From Allolobophora icterica (lineage: Eukaryota > Annelida > Clitellata > Crassiclitellata > Lumbricidae): a stretch of DNA of 64,000 bases. Under the pieces are notes generated by a model. That model saw nothing but the letters and a program-made list of their open reading frames with translations. It made no database searches and was not told the origin of the DNA. The stretch covers positions 37,991,054 to 38,055,053 of the forward strand of contig OY744614.1 in NCBI GenBank assembly GCA_963556255.1. Direction: 5' to 3'. Shown in pieces: positions 1-13,400 of this stretch. The position numbers and the translations under genes were made by a program. Within the stretch, counting starts at the first letter, position 1. Each line of letters starts with the position of its first letter.

Positions 1-130
1 GATGGCCAGTCCTCTCCCTCGCCGTCTCATCTTCCCATCGACAGTGTACAGTCAGTGTACTCCTTATAGCAGAGTTGACTAGGGGCACAGGTGGAGCAGA
101 AATGACGAACCAAATTTCTAAGATTCTAAT
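1..130 (-). repeat. SINE type C fragment (tail part), cut by the window edge
   Basis: This stretch matches the body of the copy at 35080-35300: both carry CGACAGT followed by TACAGTCAGTGTACTC, then GAGTT, GGCACAGGTGGAGCAGAAAT and CGAACCAAATTTCT in the same order. The tRNA-like head of the family lies on the minus strand, so this copy has the same orientation. The head itself is not present here. Seen by direct comparison within the window. Confidence 0.7.
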
Positions 131-135
131 AGATA

Positions 136-3100
136 GGAGTGTGAAGCCTAATACATGTAGATAAACAACTTTAAAACCAGACCAAACGGCGAATTTATTG
201 GCCGACAGTAGCCCATAACGACTACATGCAATCAAAATGCCGCAGAATAAAATATATATATTTTTTTTAAATTAGGGGTTACAGTGAAGCAAACCACGGA
301 CGTTCACAAAAATAGCCCACTTTGGACTTCCCCATACGCTTTGCGATGTCCACACACAACGGGACATGAAGGCCTAAATTAGGCTACCCTGTTGATCTTG
401 CAGGGCTAACTCTGGTGGATGGTCATATAGCACTGGTTCCATTAAACATGAATCCCATGATGACATTCAAACTTCAGATACTGCAGTGAAAAGCGACTGT
501 TAAGACTGTTAACAGTCGACCATTAATTAACAAGTGTTGAACAGCTTGTTCACTACAGTCCTTCATTTTGACATTAAAAATGTATCCAACAATGACAAGT
601 TTAGAGAATTTTCCTGTAATCAGGTTTAAAATATACGCCACTGGTCACAGAACCAACGTCACTTATGAAAGAAAATACGACATATTTCACCCGGTTTTCT
701 GTAGGCCTAATCTCTTGTAGAAGCCAAAACAACATGTCCAGACTGACAAGAAAACTACCCTATCCGACAGAATAGGCTTTGACTTTCCAACTCTAAACCA
801 GACCAGAACAACTACGTAGTATATAAGCAATCAAAATGTCACAAAATAAAATTATTTAAAACCAAGTATTAATTTCAACCTTTTACAAGCTGTTGTTTGA
901 CACATAAAACCTTGCAACTCGACATCAATTTATGATGTACCAATATATCGAGATCCTTCAAGTTGCACCGATAAAAAAGCTGCAACTACATAAAACAAAT
1001 GACTGAATAGTATAAGAACAGCACCGATTCGAGATTCTCTCAAAAAGGCGCTTTTATAATTAATGGTTATTGGTATATATTTTCTGTATATTTACATGTA
1101 CAGTATAGACATTTTGAAACTTGATAATGGAACAGTCAATCAATTACTGAAACGTGGAACCGCAGGCTACAGCAGAACTGGGCAGAAACAAAACATATAT
1201 TACTGGTGGAAATCGCATACTTATATATGGTAGTTACTTAAAAGTAGAAACTGCTTTCGAAGTTAATGCAAGCACCAATAACTCTGGACTGCCTCTCTAA
1301 AATACTTTAAATGGTTAGATAAATACAAGTCAATTAAAATCAAGTTTTTATTGTAATCATCAGTTTTCAAGCAACCTGAAACACTCTTGGCTTTTGTCTT
1401 TGCTATTTAGCAGTTCTTCTAAACTCTTAACTATCAGTTAACTGCAAAGTGCACATAGTTCGACTACTCGTTACCTTACTTTACCCTTGTAAAAATCTAC
1501 AACTTATATTCTAAGGTGATTACCGATACTTTTGGCCACAACCAATAGAAACTATACAACCAGAAAGTTCCTAAAATTTTCAGCCATTAAATGTAAAATA
1601 GTTGATGCAAATTAACTGAGCTCCTCATTATCTTTAAAATTCAACGGCATATCTGAAGGTCCCCAATTTCTGCTATAATCTTCTCACAAGCTTAATCCAA
1701 ATCATTCTCGTTGGGGTCGGTCGAAAAGCGTTGTTTGAATTTGATCCACATGACACTGATTACTAACCAAATCTCGTCTGAATTTTCAAAATGACAGTTG
1801 AAAAACTGCAAGCATTCAGAAGTCATTAAGCATGTTTTGGTAGTAAGTATCCTTAACTGATGGTGGGCCTGACAAGGGAGCATACAATTTTTAACGCAAG
1901 ATAGAAACACTACTGCCAATGGCTGCAAAAGATCCACAAACATCTCGGCCTACGTTAACGTCCTCGGTAACATCTGTTTCACTCTGGAACTTGTCGCTCA
2001 GTTTCACAGTGATGACAATCATCAAAATTATTACAGATAAACAAAAAAATTCACAGTTTAAGTCAACCGCTTTCACGGAAACCTAAGACTCGCTCTTGAA
2101 GCTTAGAAGTTGAACACTATCTGTTGCATAAAAATATTACTTATTCATGGCGAGGTAAGATTGTTGGACAATTAATGTTACCAGTACGTACGTCATCAAA
2201 GAAGTCCTCTGAACGTCTGGCTTAATGCAGACAAAAATTACAGCAATTTGACCCAATTAATCAAGTAGACAACCTTTTCTTAAGTGCATCAAAAACAGAT
2301 TTAAAAAAAAGTGAAAGGAATAGAGACAACCTTATGGATTACATTGATAAAGAAATGTCAATTAGCAGAGATTTAAACCAGGGAAACAGTGATCAAGTTT
2401 CTAAACCAAATAGTTTGGCCACTATGACATACTAGATTCCACGAGATTCAAATTTAGGCTAACATTACCAGCTTAAAACAAATTTATCCAAACATGCTCG
2501 GCAAACAGTTTATTCATTCATACCAATGCAAACTGACTACTCTAACTGCAATCTAGCCGGACTGCCAGTTCGGAAAACATCCACTCCAGTTGATCCTTAA
2601 CTGCCCCTCCAGGTGATGGCCAAAATCAGCCAAAATGTTTACATAATATATTTGAATATATATGATAAATACATGAACGGATTCGATTCAATGTCCTCCT
2701 ATTTGAACGATCGGCGATGGTTGGCACTGTGACAGCACACATCAAAGATCTTTGTGTTGTGGTTAAGTTAGGTTGGTTGCCCATCAATAAGCTCTGCTGA
2801 CTGTGGAGATATACAGGATCCGTGTTTCCACACATCAAACAGGCTTTGTCGTGCATCAAACCTTCCCTCTTGCAACAATCTTCCCTTAAATATGTGTACT
2901 GTTTCAACACTTTTCAGAAGTACTTCAAAGGCTGTGTATAAACATTTCATAAGGTTACATTGATCATGCAAAGCAGGTTAACTCCATGGTTAAACAACAG
3001 AATAAAAAACTCTGGTAGGAAAATTACCACTTGCTACCAACAACGTCTTAGCAAAGTCAAAATACAACACAATACTGGCAACCAAACAATCGTCTGACCA

Positions 3101-4459
3101 TCGTAAAAAATAAACGGACGGCGGAATATGCTTCTAAAGCGCAAAGCGAACACCACACACAACTCCGTTCACAGGCTAGAAACACAAGCAGCACACAACA
3201 CCGTTATTTGCTACTGTCAATCGTTTGTTCTCTTGCATTTATATAGCACCGCTATCTAATGACAAGGCATCAACCAGTGGTGCTAAGCAAGTCTGGGTTA
3301 TGGACTTGCTACACGCTTCCAAAAGGAAATGCGACATGGCTGCTCAAATACTGGTCATTTAAAAGTGCATGTAAAACCAGCAAGCCACTGCAATGTCAGC
3401 TACAGTGTTGTTGTCACATAACAACTTGTCATCAACCACTTATCGTTGATGATGATGATGATGATGATGATGAATACGACGATTTCTACAGCGCCGTAAC
3501 ACGACACATGCCGTTTCAAGGGCGCTTCTGACAAGTTCAACACGGCCCATAAGCCAGCTTGAAGTAGTGTGTCTTGAGTCTGGTCTTAAATGACTCCAGT
3601 GAAAACTGCGAACTAGAAGACACAACTATCCACGCACATAAGCAGCCAACACGCGGCGCTCCTATGAACCGTTGGTACATTACACTGACAGAGTCGTGTC
3701 ATATGACACTGAAATGGATTCTCTGGCAATTGCTTATTACATTCCCACAAAACAATTACAGGAAATGGCTTCTGATGACGAAATGACACAGCAACAGAAA
3801 ACTGGTTTGCAAAAGTGAACAGATAACACTTGTCTCTAAATACACACTCCAGTACCTCCTGACAACAAACAATCAATCAATTATTGATTGATAGATAGAT
3901 AGATTGATTGATTGATTGAGTACCTCCTGACAACACACAGTAGCCAAAAAAATAACTAGTAGCTTTAGAATGCAAGTCCATTACAACAGGGAACTTGCTA
4001 CTGCTCCCCATGGGGTGTGCGATCAAAAGAGCCCCAGCGCATGTGACACTAACAGCAAACAAAGTTCATAATACATATAAGCCATAGTTCATTTTGAAGA
4101 GACTCACCAATTTACAAAGGTCGTTGGGAAATTTACGAACTTAAGCTGGACAGTTAGCTAACGTGGATACAGTTGGCACGTAAAATAACTCTTCAAGATA
4201 GCAAACAACGATCTATTTTATCGCAAAATACGACCGGCCACAAAGTGACGAGCACCACGGCCAGGTAGATTTAAAAACAGCAACACCTGTGAAGCTTTGC
4301 CAAAGCGACACCACTAAGGCACACACTCTTAACCAAGTCATTCAAACCACCCACCCACTTGCCCTTCCTTTATCCATCCCTGGGCCTCCTTAAAAATAAT
4401 CTCCACAGTTTCTGCTGTCAGGATCACACCCTGGGCAGGCAGGCAAGTCGCCACCTTTC
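136..4459. other. 3' flank of PTDSS2; no further gene seen
   Basis: No conserved coding segment is recognisable on either strand. The proximal part must include the PTDSS2 3' UTR, but I could not fix its end: candidate minus-strand AATAAA signals sit far away (for example near 2508 and 1344). Small repeats present are a GAT/ATG microsatellite at about 3447-3473, a GATT/GATA stretch at about 3880-3920, and a fragment at 3240-3290 with the CTATCTAATGACAAG motif of SINE type D. Confidence 0.5.
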
Positions 4460-7400
4460 CTAGTGGCTTTGGGCGGGTCGAGGAGCGGCCCGCGACCTTA
4501 CAGTGGAACTGTCGTTTGGCTTGGACTTGGACTGTGATTCGGCGTTGCGAACGGCACGAACTGGCGAGTCCTCTTTCAGCTTCTGTTCCGTGTGGTAGAG
4601 CAGGCGCTGCAGGTAGAAGTGCCAGATCGTCCAAAGCGCCAGTCCACCTAGGCCAACAATCCAGAAGAGGGTGATGTGGCGCGGAAGGGGCTTCGTAAAG
4701 GTGTTCCAGTCGAACTTCAAGGTAATGAGGATCTCGGTGATGATGATGGCTGCCACAAGACAGGTCTGGGTTCCAATCTTTTTGCACTTTCTGAAATTCA
4801 AGTAAAGTTATTAAAGACAAGTATAAACAGCTAATAGTTTCCAGAAGTAGAATGTAAAATAACATAATGGGAGATTTATCGAACACCCTAAAAAGTTCAA
4901 CCGTTCTTAGTCGTAGTCTTAATGTCATACGATCAAACACCTTTAATGAAGAACCTCTTCAAAATTATGTAAACTTGTGAAATGTCAGCTAGTCATTGCA
5001 TCCATCTTAAAATTACTTACTGAAAGACCCAAGCTTTCTTACAAAGATTTAATATAATGCACAAGATAAACACAGCTATACTGTGTAACACATAAGATTA
5101 CTTCAGAGCTTAATGCAAGACTTGAGTTTTGTTACAAAGTTTTAAAGGTAAGATATAGAAGACATAATGTTATATTATTATTAATAATTAGTAACACCTA
5201 TAGTTCCAGTGTCTGATGAACAAGCCAAACCATAATCAGGTCACCATCCAGAAGGGTCTGTTGACACAGAGAGACAGGCTATGGTGGACAAAGAGACTAT
5301 GATATAACGCATATCAGTACTTCAATGCTTAATACAACACTTAAGCGCCCTAGCAAGTACGTAGGCTTACGGATCATCAAGGAACTGAAATATTTCTCTC
5401 ATCGTCACTGCTCCCCAGAAGAGGAAGAAGACGAGTCGACCAAGGCACAGGAAATGAGGCGGGGGAATCCACAGCACAAACTTCAACGTAAAAGTGTTCA
5501 GCTCGGCCACTAGGAACTAAACACAAAAGTAAGCAACACAATTTTCTATAATTTTGAACCACAACTCAACAGTCTTCCCCAGTCCTTCCACCAAGAGCTT
5601 CTTGTCCTCTCTCCTCTTCAGTTCCGTAGACACTTGAAAACCTTTCTTTTTGCCGGTTCTGGCAATGATGCGGGTCGAGAGTGCAGCTGATTTGTGTGGT
5701 GCTATATAAATGTTTGTTTACAATTACAGTATTTATGCATCTCACTAATAAGATCCCACACTCTTCCATACCTGCACTTAAATGCATTACCTATAAATGA
5801 AGAATCAAATTATGGTTGTGTGGTGGAACCTGATGCAATACGAGTGGCATCATTAATTAAACCCTCATTCAGAGAAACTGCCGACAGTAAAACTACTCCA
5901 CCACAAAGCCACTAAAACATGATGAGAGGCACTTGTAGAATTCCTCTGAGTAGCTTCTTTCCGAGTATCTGGCTTCAATGTATATTTTTAAACTTTGTAA
6001 GAAGGGCAACACCAAATTAGTTGTATTTTATTGTATTTCTCACCATTCCAACAATGCAGAGCATCGACAGCCATCTTTTGAGGCTGGACGTTGGGCGCCA
6101 GTCGAAGTCTGTCCAGACGTAAGGCGTGAACTGCTTCAGAACACGAGTTATCTTTCCTCTGGAAGTCAACACCACAGACAAAATCTAGAAACCACTTTAG
6201 CTGACCTTCACACCAAAGTTCATTGAACCATAAAGTCAGCGATTGATGAATGAACTGTTGAGTGCAAAGTGAAGGTGCAAATGGCAGCTTCCCGTTATCC
6301 AATGTCCAACACTGCCAGGTGGTCACAAACTCGTAAAAGTGTTGGACAAGTTGTTTGCATACAACAGCCACATAGTTTGGTATTAGTGACAACTGGGAAG
6401 CATAGGACAGCTTGTGATGAATTTGCCCAATTTTGTGACGTACTAAAAAGACGCTAGAGTGTCTAGAATACACACGTACATACATAATCCATGATTCATC
6501 CTTTCACCTCTACTATATTCTCCTACAGGATTTAGGAGACCACTTCACTACTGACAGGCTCCTAAAATCCACAACATAAGCGTCATGACAGTACCACCAG
6601 AGGGAAGTTCAAAGGTTAACGTCACCCATGTGCAGGTGAGAGCTCACCTGTACGATGGTATGTTCCACATTCCTCTCCAGTGATAAGGCTTCATTGAAAG
6701 ATAGTTCAGCGTCTTCATTCCCAAATAGATTCCCAAGCCATTGCAGATAACGACGTCCATCAGCCACTGAAAAACGGAAACACAAACCGAATTTATAACA
6801 AAAGAATCGTCAGAGCTCTGAACTTCTCTCAGGTAATTACAATACTCTGACTGCAGCTATGCCACCATTGTTCAACCTCTGTCGTCGTTTCTAGGCTCTC
6901 GTCCTTGGCTTCTCTTCTTCTACAACTGAGTTAGCACACTGCTTCCTCATATACATGCCAGGTTGTCTGAACACTCTCTACCTGCAGCTCTCCAGGAACA
7001 ATAACAGACACTGGAATATGTTGATACAATCCATTCATAAGCTTCAGTTAACGTAAGCTTAATTCATATGAATGAATGAATAATATGAGCTTGACATGCT
7101 ATGCATGAATTTACCAGATTTATAGTAATAACAGTTTTATAGTAATAAAAGCTCAAGTCAAACTAGAACAGAACAGAGAATACAATGGATCCCTTAACAC
7201 TATAACGACAATGACAGTGTACTAAAAGTGACTAGGAAGCCAATGCAGCTCATTGTTAAAGCGAATAGCCAACCTCAACAGCTAGCCAAGGGTAGGCAGT
7301 GTTAGTAACTTCATCTCTACGCCTTGACAAATGACAGCGAGTGGCACACTGCATAACAAAGAACAACACTCTATTTTCCAAATACTAGTGATATTGGAAT

Positions 7401-10400
7401 CATACATGGTCCCACCAGCATTCACTGAAGTTGGGCAGTTGGTGTTCCAGGGTGTACTCCAACACCTCGAACATAATACTGATCACCATGCACAGCCACC
7501 AGTCACGAAGTATCAAAGTCTACAACATTAAAACAACTAACACTGTAACATACAGTAAAGTAAGCCCATCACTAATTTATTACACGGTTCAGCTAACATT
7601 AGGGATTGATTTGCAGCCTGCAAATGGAAACTTACCCTCACTGGTTCAGTGGTTATTACAATGCGATCAGTTTGCTCTTCCCACCCATAGGCTGTGCCAT
7701 TCCCACTGCTTTCAACAATAAATCACACCCTGGACAATCCCTAGCACAAGTGTTGACATTTGACATTGTAAAGTACCCTAGAAGTAGCTTGTTACAGGTG
7801 ATGCTGTGTACACTGCTGTCATTACTGTATATTGTATAAACTATATGTAAACCAAAGTGCGGTATAAGCAGTTGGTAGTAATAAAGAATATACTCACTTA
7901 CTTACTTATTATATTACATTACGAAAATTGGGAGGAGGATCTTCCGGCTGAAGCACGAACATAACACTATAATTTTACTTTAAATTTAAAGTAAAATTAA
8001 AGCACTACGCTTGAAATTTAATCTGACAAACAAGTACTTGAACAATGGGCACCACTACGTGAAATCAGCTACCCTGTAACCTGCTAATAATAACAGTTCT
8101 AACTCAGGAATACTGAATGATAATCTCACATAACTGTCCACTTATTATGTTCCTCAGAGATCTACACATCCAGTCATGAAATGTAAATTTGTTCGATACC
8201 CCATACTTTGGATGAGATTCACGATGTAACTGGCATGAATCTGGAAGCACTAAGGGACCTGACTTCGAATAGGAAGCAATGGAGAATGTGTGTCGTGGCG
8301 ATCGCTAGAGCTCTGGGAGTTGACAGCACAAGGTGACAAGGTGACCCCATCCGAATGGTAGAGAAAACAACATGGCAACACCCTTACGGATCAAAAACCA
8401 AATGTCAACTTTGCAACATCTATGCCGTAGCTCAAAAACGTACCTGCTCATGTTGGCCTATTCCAACTGGCAGTATAATACACAGCTGGTCACTCAATAG
8501 AAGCATAACTGAAATGTTTTAAACAAAGTATTTTATGGGTGTACCATTACAGAATGACATACACAGAACGCAGCCCTTCACAGACAGTGATATATATAAT
8601 CTCTCACAAAACCTAATGGCTGGTATCTTAGAGAATGACTGTTAAGCTCATAAAACAGACTGCTTAGCTTGCATTTCTCATCTTAAGGTGTCATTAAATT
8701 CAACAAACTGCCCACCTTTAGCCACCATCCGAAAAAGTGAACAGCGACGAAGCCGTCCATTTTGTCCTGAAATCAGTTCAAACAAAAAGCAGTGAGATAC
8801 AGATTAGTTTTTTTAAATCATTCACTAATTCCAAGCAGTTTTATTATGCCTCTACAGATATCTACTCCTAGGTGCTCCCAGCCAGTTTCAACACTTTAAA
8901 GTGTTGGTGGAATTGGTGGAAGATGCATAAAGTGTCCAGGGCTAGCTAATAAGGCTGCCTCTGTCTTCCACCACAGGCTGCCTCTCTGTCTTCCACCACA
9001 GGCTGCCTCTCTGTCTTCCACCACAGGCTGCCTCTCTGTCTTCCACCACAGGCTGCCTCTCTGTCTTCCACCACAGGCTGCCTCTGTCTTAGAGGACTGA
9101 TCTTCTGAATATTGACCTGTTTACGCCTTGGTTTTGGTGCTTCATCAGTTGACGCCTTGTGCATTAGACATTCGAGTCATAGAAGTCACTTGCAAGTCAA
9201 TTAATTAATTAATAGAAAAACATACAGGTCTAAAGTGAGGCTATTCTGGTAGACCACAGTGTCTCACCTTACTACAGTCTAGCTATACAAGTACTCTCAA
9301 ACTCTCTAAGTTTGAAACTTATCATAGCAGCACTAAATGCCAGCAGAGTCAGCCAGTCAACCATATGTCACATGTCTTTACCACAGAGGCTTTCAATCTG
9401 TAAGCCTTCAATACTGTAACATAACACATGAACATTAACACATCTCCCATCCAGACAGGCCATCTCCTCTGGCTAATCCCTGACAATCAACTGTTGACTT
9501 TATATTACACATTTTTACATTACACACAAAATTCTGAAGATAGATACGAAGATAGCATAGGTAAGCTCATGAAAACCATTGTTTTCGATTGTGGTTTGGT
9601 GTTGTCAGGTTTGGGAGCCTCTAAGGAGTTTCTCTTGAAGTGGCGCTATACAAATTTACGATTACGATATTCTGAACTTTAAACATTGGAAAAGGCAAAT
9701 GCCTTTGCACTGGTCCACCATCACAAAAAGCACGACCAAAAGACAAAAGCCTGAAGGAAAGAGTATTCTTTTGACACCCACAGTGATGATGATGATAATG
9801 CACCAGGAATTGAACCCCTACCCAGAAGTTGTGAAACGGATCATCAGGCTGATCTGGATCGTACAGTAGACAATTGCCACCGTAGTCTTTCTCCGGAAGC
9901 GGCTTACCGAGTCTGCTATCAACGTGCTTCATCAGCTTATGTGCATCATCTACATTCTACAAACAACACCAGGAATCGTAAGTTCATATCAGCATCATCA
10001 TCACCAACATCATCATCTTCCATCACGATCGCATCAACTGCTGAAATTTCACGCAGTGCACTAGAAATCTAACCTCTGATAATAATAATAATAATCTTCG
10101 TTTAATATTTTAAAACTGACAATTATGCAGTATGATTACAAATCAGTAAGAACGGATGATCACAAATTATTACAGGAGTCGAATTTTAACTGTATACGGC
10201 AGCCATGCAAGGCGCCCATCACGTCCTACATCTCATTTTCACAAACGCGCCATCTCGCGAACTGATAGGCTGAGTGGACCTTGGGAGGGTTACGGGAGCC
10301 GATCCCGCTACCTACTGCACTTCACGCCAGTGATGTTACCACTACTCTATGGACCCCCCCTAATGATGCAGAAGAGATATGACTGACACATCAGAAAATC

Positions 10401-13400
10401 AGATTGAAAAAAGTGTTAATCCTTCCTGTGCCCTTATCTAATCTAATCTAATCTAACCTAATCTAATCACTTCTACAGTATCATTACCAGACTGCAGACG
10501 GCAATTATACACATAGTCATGTACAAAGTTCTGCATTTGATGCTGTCGTCCTTCCAACGGCACAACGATAAAATAGCACATCTATGGCACTGAGCAACTG
10601 TGTGTGTGTGAAGAACTTGCTCAAGATCCCTACAAAGTAACTCGGGTAGGCTAAAACCCACGCTTGCCACATCACAAGCCAAACACTCAATAACCAACAA
10701 CCATGCCCAAGCTCAAAGGCACGCTGTGCCCCAAGCACAATGGCAAACTGTTCCTCATGCTCAACGGCAAACTGTGCCCCGTGCTCAATCGCAAACTGTG
10801 CCCCAAGTTCGATGGCAAACTGTGCCCCAAGTTCAACAGCAAACTGTGCCCCATGCTCAACAGCACACTGTGCCCCATGCTCAACGGCACACTGTGCCCC
10901 ACGCTCAATGGTGCACTGGCACTGTTGGACCAAGACAGCAGCTCCTTGGAGTGTCATTGTCCGAATGCCAGTTTCACTTTGCTACATTACATCCAGCAAA
11001 TCTCCAAAATGGCAAATTTAAATACAGCATTTGAACTTCTTGTGAACGAAGTTCGGGTGGAGTAATACAAATGCCTGACCTGGAAGAGAAGAAAGACAAG
11101 GAGAAGTTCGTAGACGATACTCAAGACCAGCATTAAACGCCACAGAGCTAAACACAACAGCATAACGTAATCACTTAACCACAGAAATAATATAATCACG
11201 TTAATCAAAACTGATTACTCCTTTCCTAAACTAACCCATCTTAAATAAACTTGTAAACTTGTTTAAGGTAAAACTTTAGCCAAAAAGTGAGAAACTTCAG
11301 TTTAAAAAAACCATTTTGGAACTACTGAAGAAATGAAAAATGTGAAAACAAGAAGATAACAGAAAGAAAACTATACTCTTCCACCTAACCTGGATGTGGT
11401 CTTAGGAATGGACCGTCGGGCGTAATCGTAACACCAAAGAGAACAAAGGCCAGAATCACAGCCACAATACCCCTGTCAAAGAAAACCAATAACCTCATCA
11501 AATGGCACTTGCCATAAAACTTTTATGAGCATTATTCATGTGTGGCTCACTACGTTAATACAGAAAATGAGCATAATTTCCCCTCCCTCTGAAATATCTA
11601 CTCCTTTAGAAGTATTCTTGACAAGAAACAGTGAAAGGTAACAACCTTCAGGTGTATCAAGCACCAGAAGACTCAAAGGTGGCTCAGTTGCTTTGCACAT
11701 ATGTGACACAGTGGCTCAAAACCCGTCACGTCGGTTTCTGGCTTTTTTTATTCAGTCATGTTCTACAATAAATCTGCTTCAAAATACTTTTTACAGAATG
11801 AAAATATCATTTTCTAACTGAAGCTATACTCGTTTTATTCTGTCATAAGTATAATCAAAACAAATGAGAAAATCAAATAAAAAGTTTCAGAATATTCGTG
11901 TCATCAGTCCTTAGCAACCATCATTATGCAATTTTGCTGGGCAATAAAGGAATATATGCTGTATCAAATGAAGCAAACGGCTTCAAAATTGGTTTACTAC
12001 TTTCCAAATTATGGCAAATTCAGAGGCAACTGCTGAATTGAAACAGTATTCAATATTATTGACCCCTCTCGCCTATTTCAGCTCCCAGCGCGATATCTGG
12101 GAAGCGACAAGCGACGGGTTTTGAGCCCTGGCGTCACATATTATTAAGCAGACATAAAATGGAGATTTTGGAAATGTATATATATATCACAATCACAATA
12201 TGTTTTTGAGGTTCCTAAAGGGTACTAGATAAAATGTTATGATCTGAATTACACAGGAGCTAAAGAATGAATGGACCAACTGAATTAATGCTTAGAAAGC
12301 TATATAAAAGATTACCACAAATGATCAAAGAAATAGTGGATAGGATTTATAAGTCAATGTTCTGGCTATGGGAGATAAATGACAAGTATAAAATCAAATG
12401 AATAGATATACTGATGAATGCAGAAATGAAATTCATTTAAAGAGAAAAAACAAACCAAAGATATCATAGTTCTAGATCAGACAAGAATATTGTAAACAGA
12501 AATTAAGGAAACACAGCAGAAGTTCACTCAAAATATAGAGTAACATATAATGATGAATGGGTGTTGGGACTTGTTCCCTTTAGGGTTTCTTTCTGTTCCC
12601 ATTGTTTCTCAGCTAGTCATCAAATGACTGCACTTACAAAGTTTGTGTTCTGCACTTGTTGTTGAAAACAATAAAAAAAAACTATGGTTGTGGTTATGGT
12701 TATGATTATACAAATATTAAAAAGCTATTACACAACAGGAAACACGCAAACCTCTTTGTGTTATAATCCGGATCATTTGTCACATCTTCCCAGAGTGCAA
12801 CATACACTAGCACCAACGAAAATATCACAAGAGCCGTAAGCCGATGGGCACGCCTGGAAATAACACAAAATTGCACTTCACTTCTATTCTAAAGCTCAGA
12901 CTTAAGTCTCAACTTAAGTCTCAACTTAAGTCTCAACTGAAGTATCCCAGTAGGACACAGTAACTGATTGATTACAGTGCTCACTTTGTAACAAGGGTGA
13001 GTACAGGTTCGAGCTTCCCCTCAGACGGTTACTGTGTAGGGACCTTGAGCAAGTCCTTCGCTCAAAATTGCTCAGTGCCATCGATTGATGCTTGGTCATT
13101 AGCTAGTGGCACTCAATTAATAAATGCATAATAATAATAATAAAACCACTTCATATCAGAATTTGTGCTATAATCAAGCATGTACTAAGGAAGGTCCTGA
13201 TCATCAACACAACTCTAATCTGAAACTGTCGGCGACTTCCAAACTTTGGGCCAACACGTTGACCATATCTGTTTTCTGCGAGCTTTCTAATAGCATGAGC
13301 CCAATTTTCAAATGTAACTACAGGCTAGAGACACTTAAAGCAGTTAAATTTCAACTCTGTATGAGTTGCTAAGTACCAGTACATACTTCTTTATTCTCTG

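Noticed and set aside
1692..2076. Short minus-strand frames near the left edge
   Set aside because: No known domain, composition as the surrounding non-coding DNA, and no splice context.
4338..4940. A 200-codon minus-strand frame across the last PTDSS2 exon
   Set aside because: It is the wrong frame of that exon; the neighbouring frame matches phosphatidylserine synthase and ends at 4460.
10517..11065. Open frames of up to 146 codons on both strands
   Set aside because: They are produced by a 24-bp minisatellite, contain no known domain and lie in a PTDSS2 intron.
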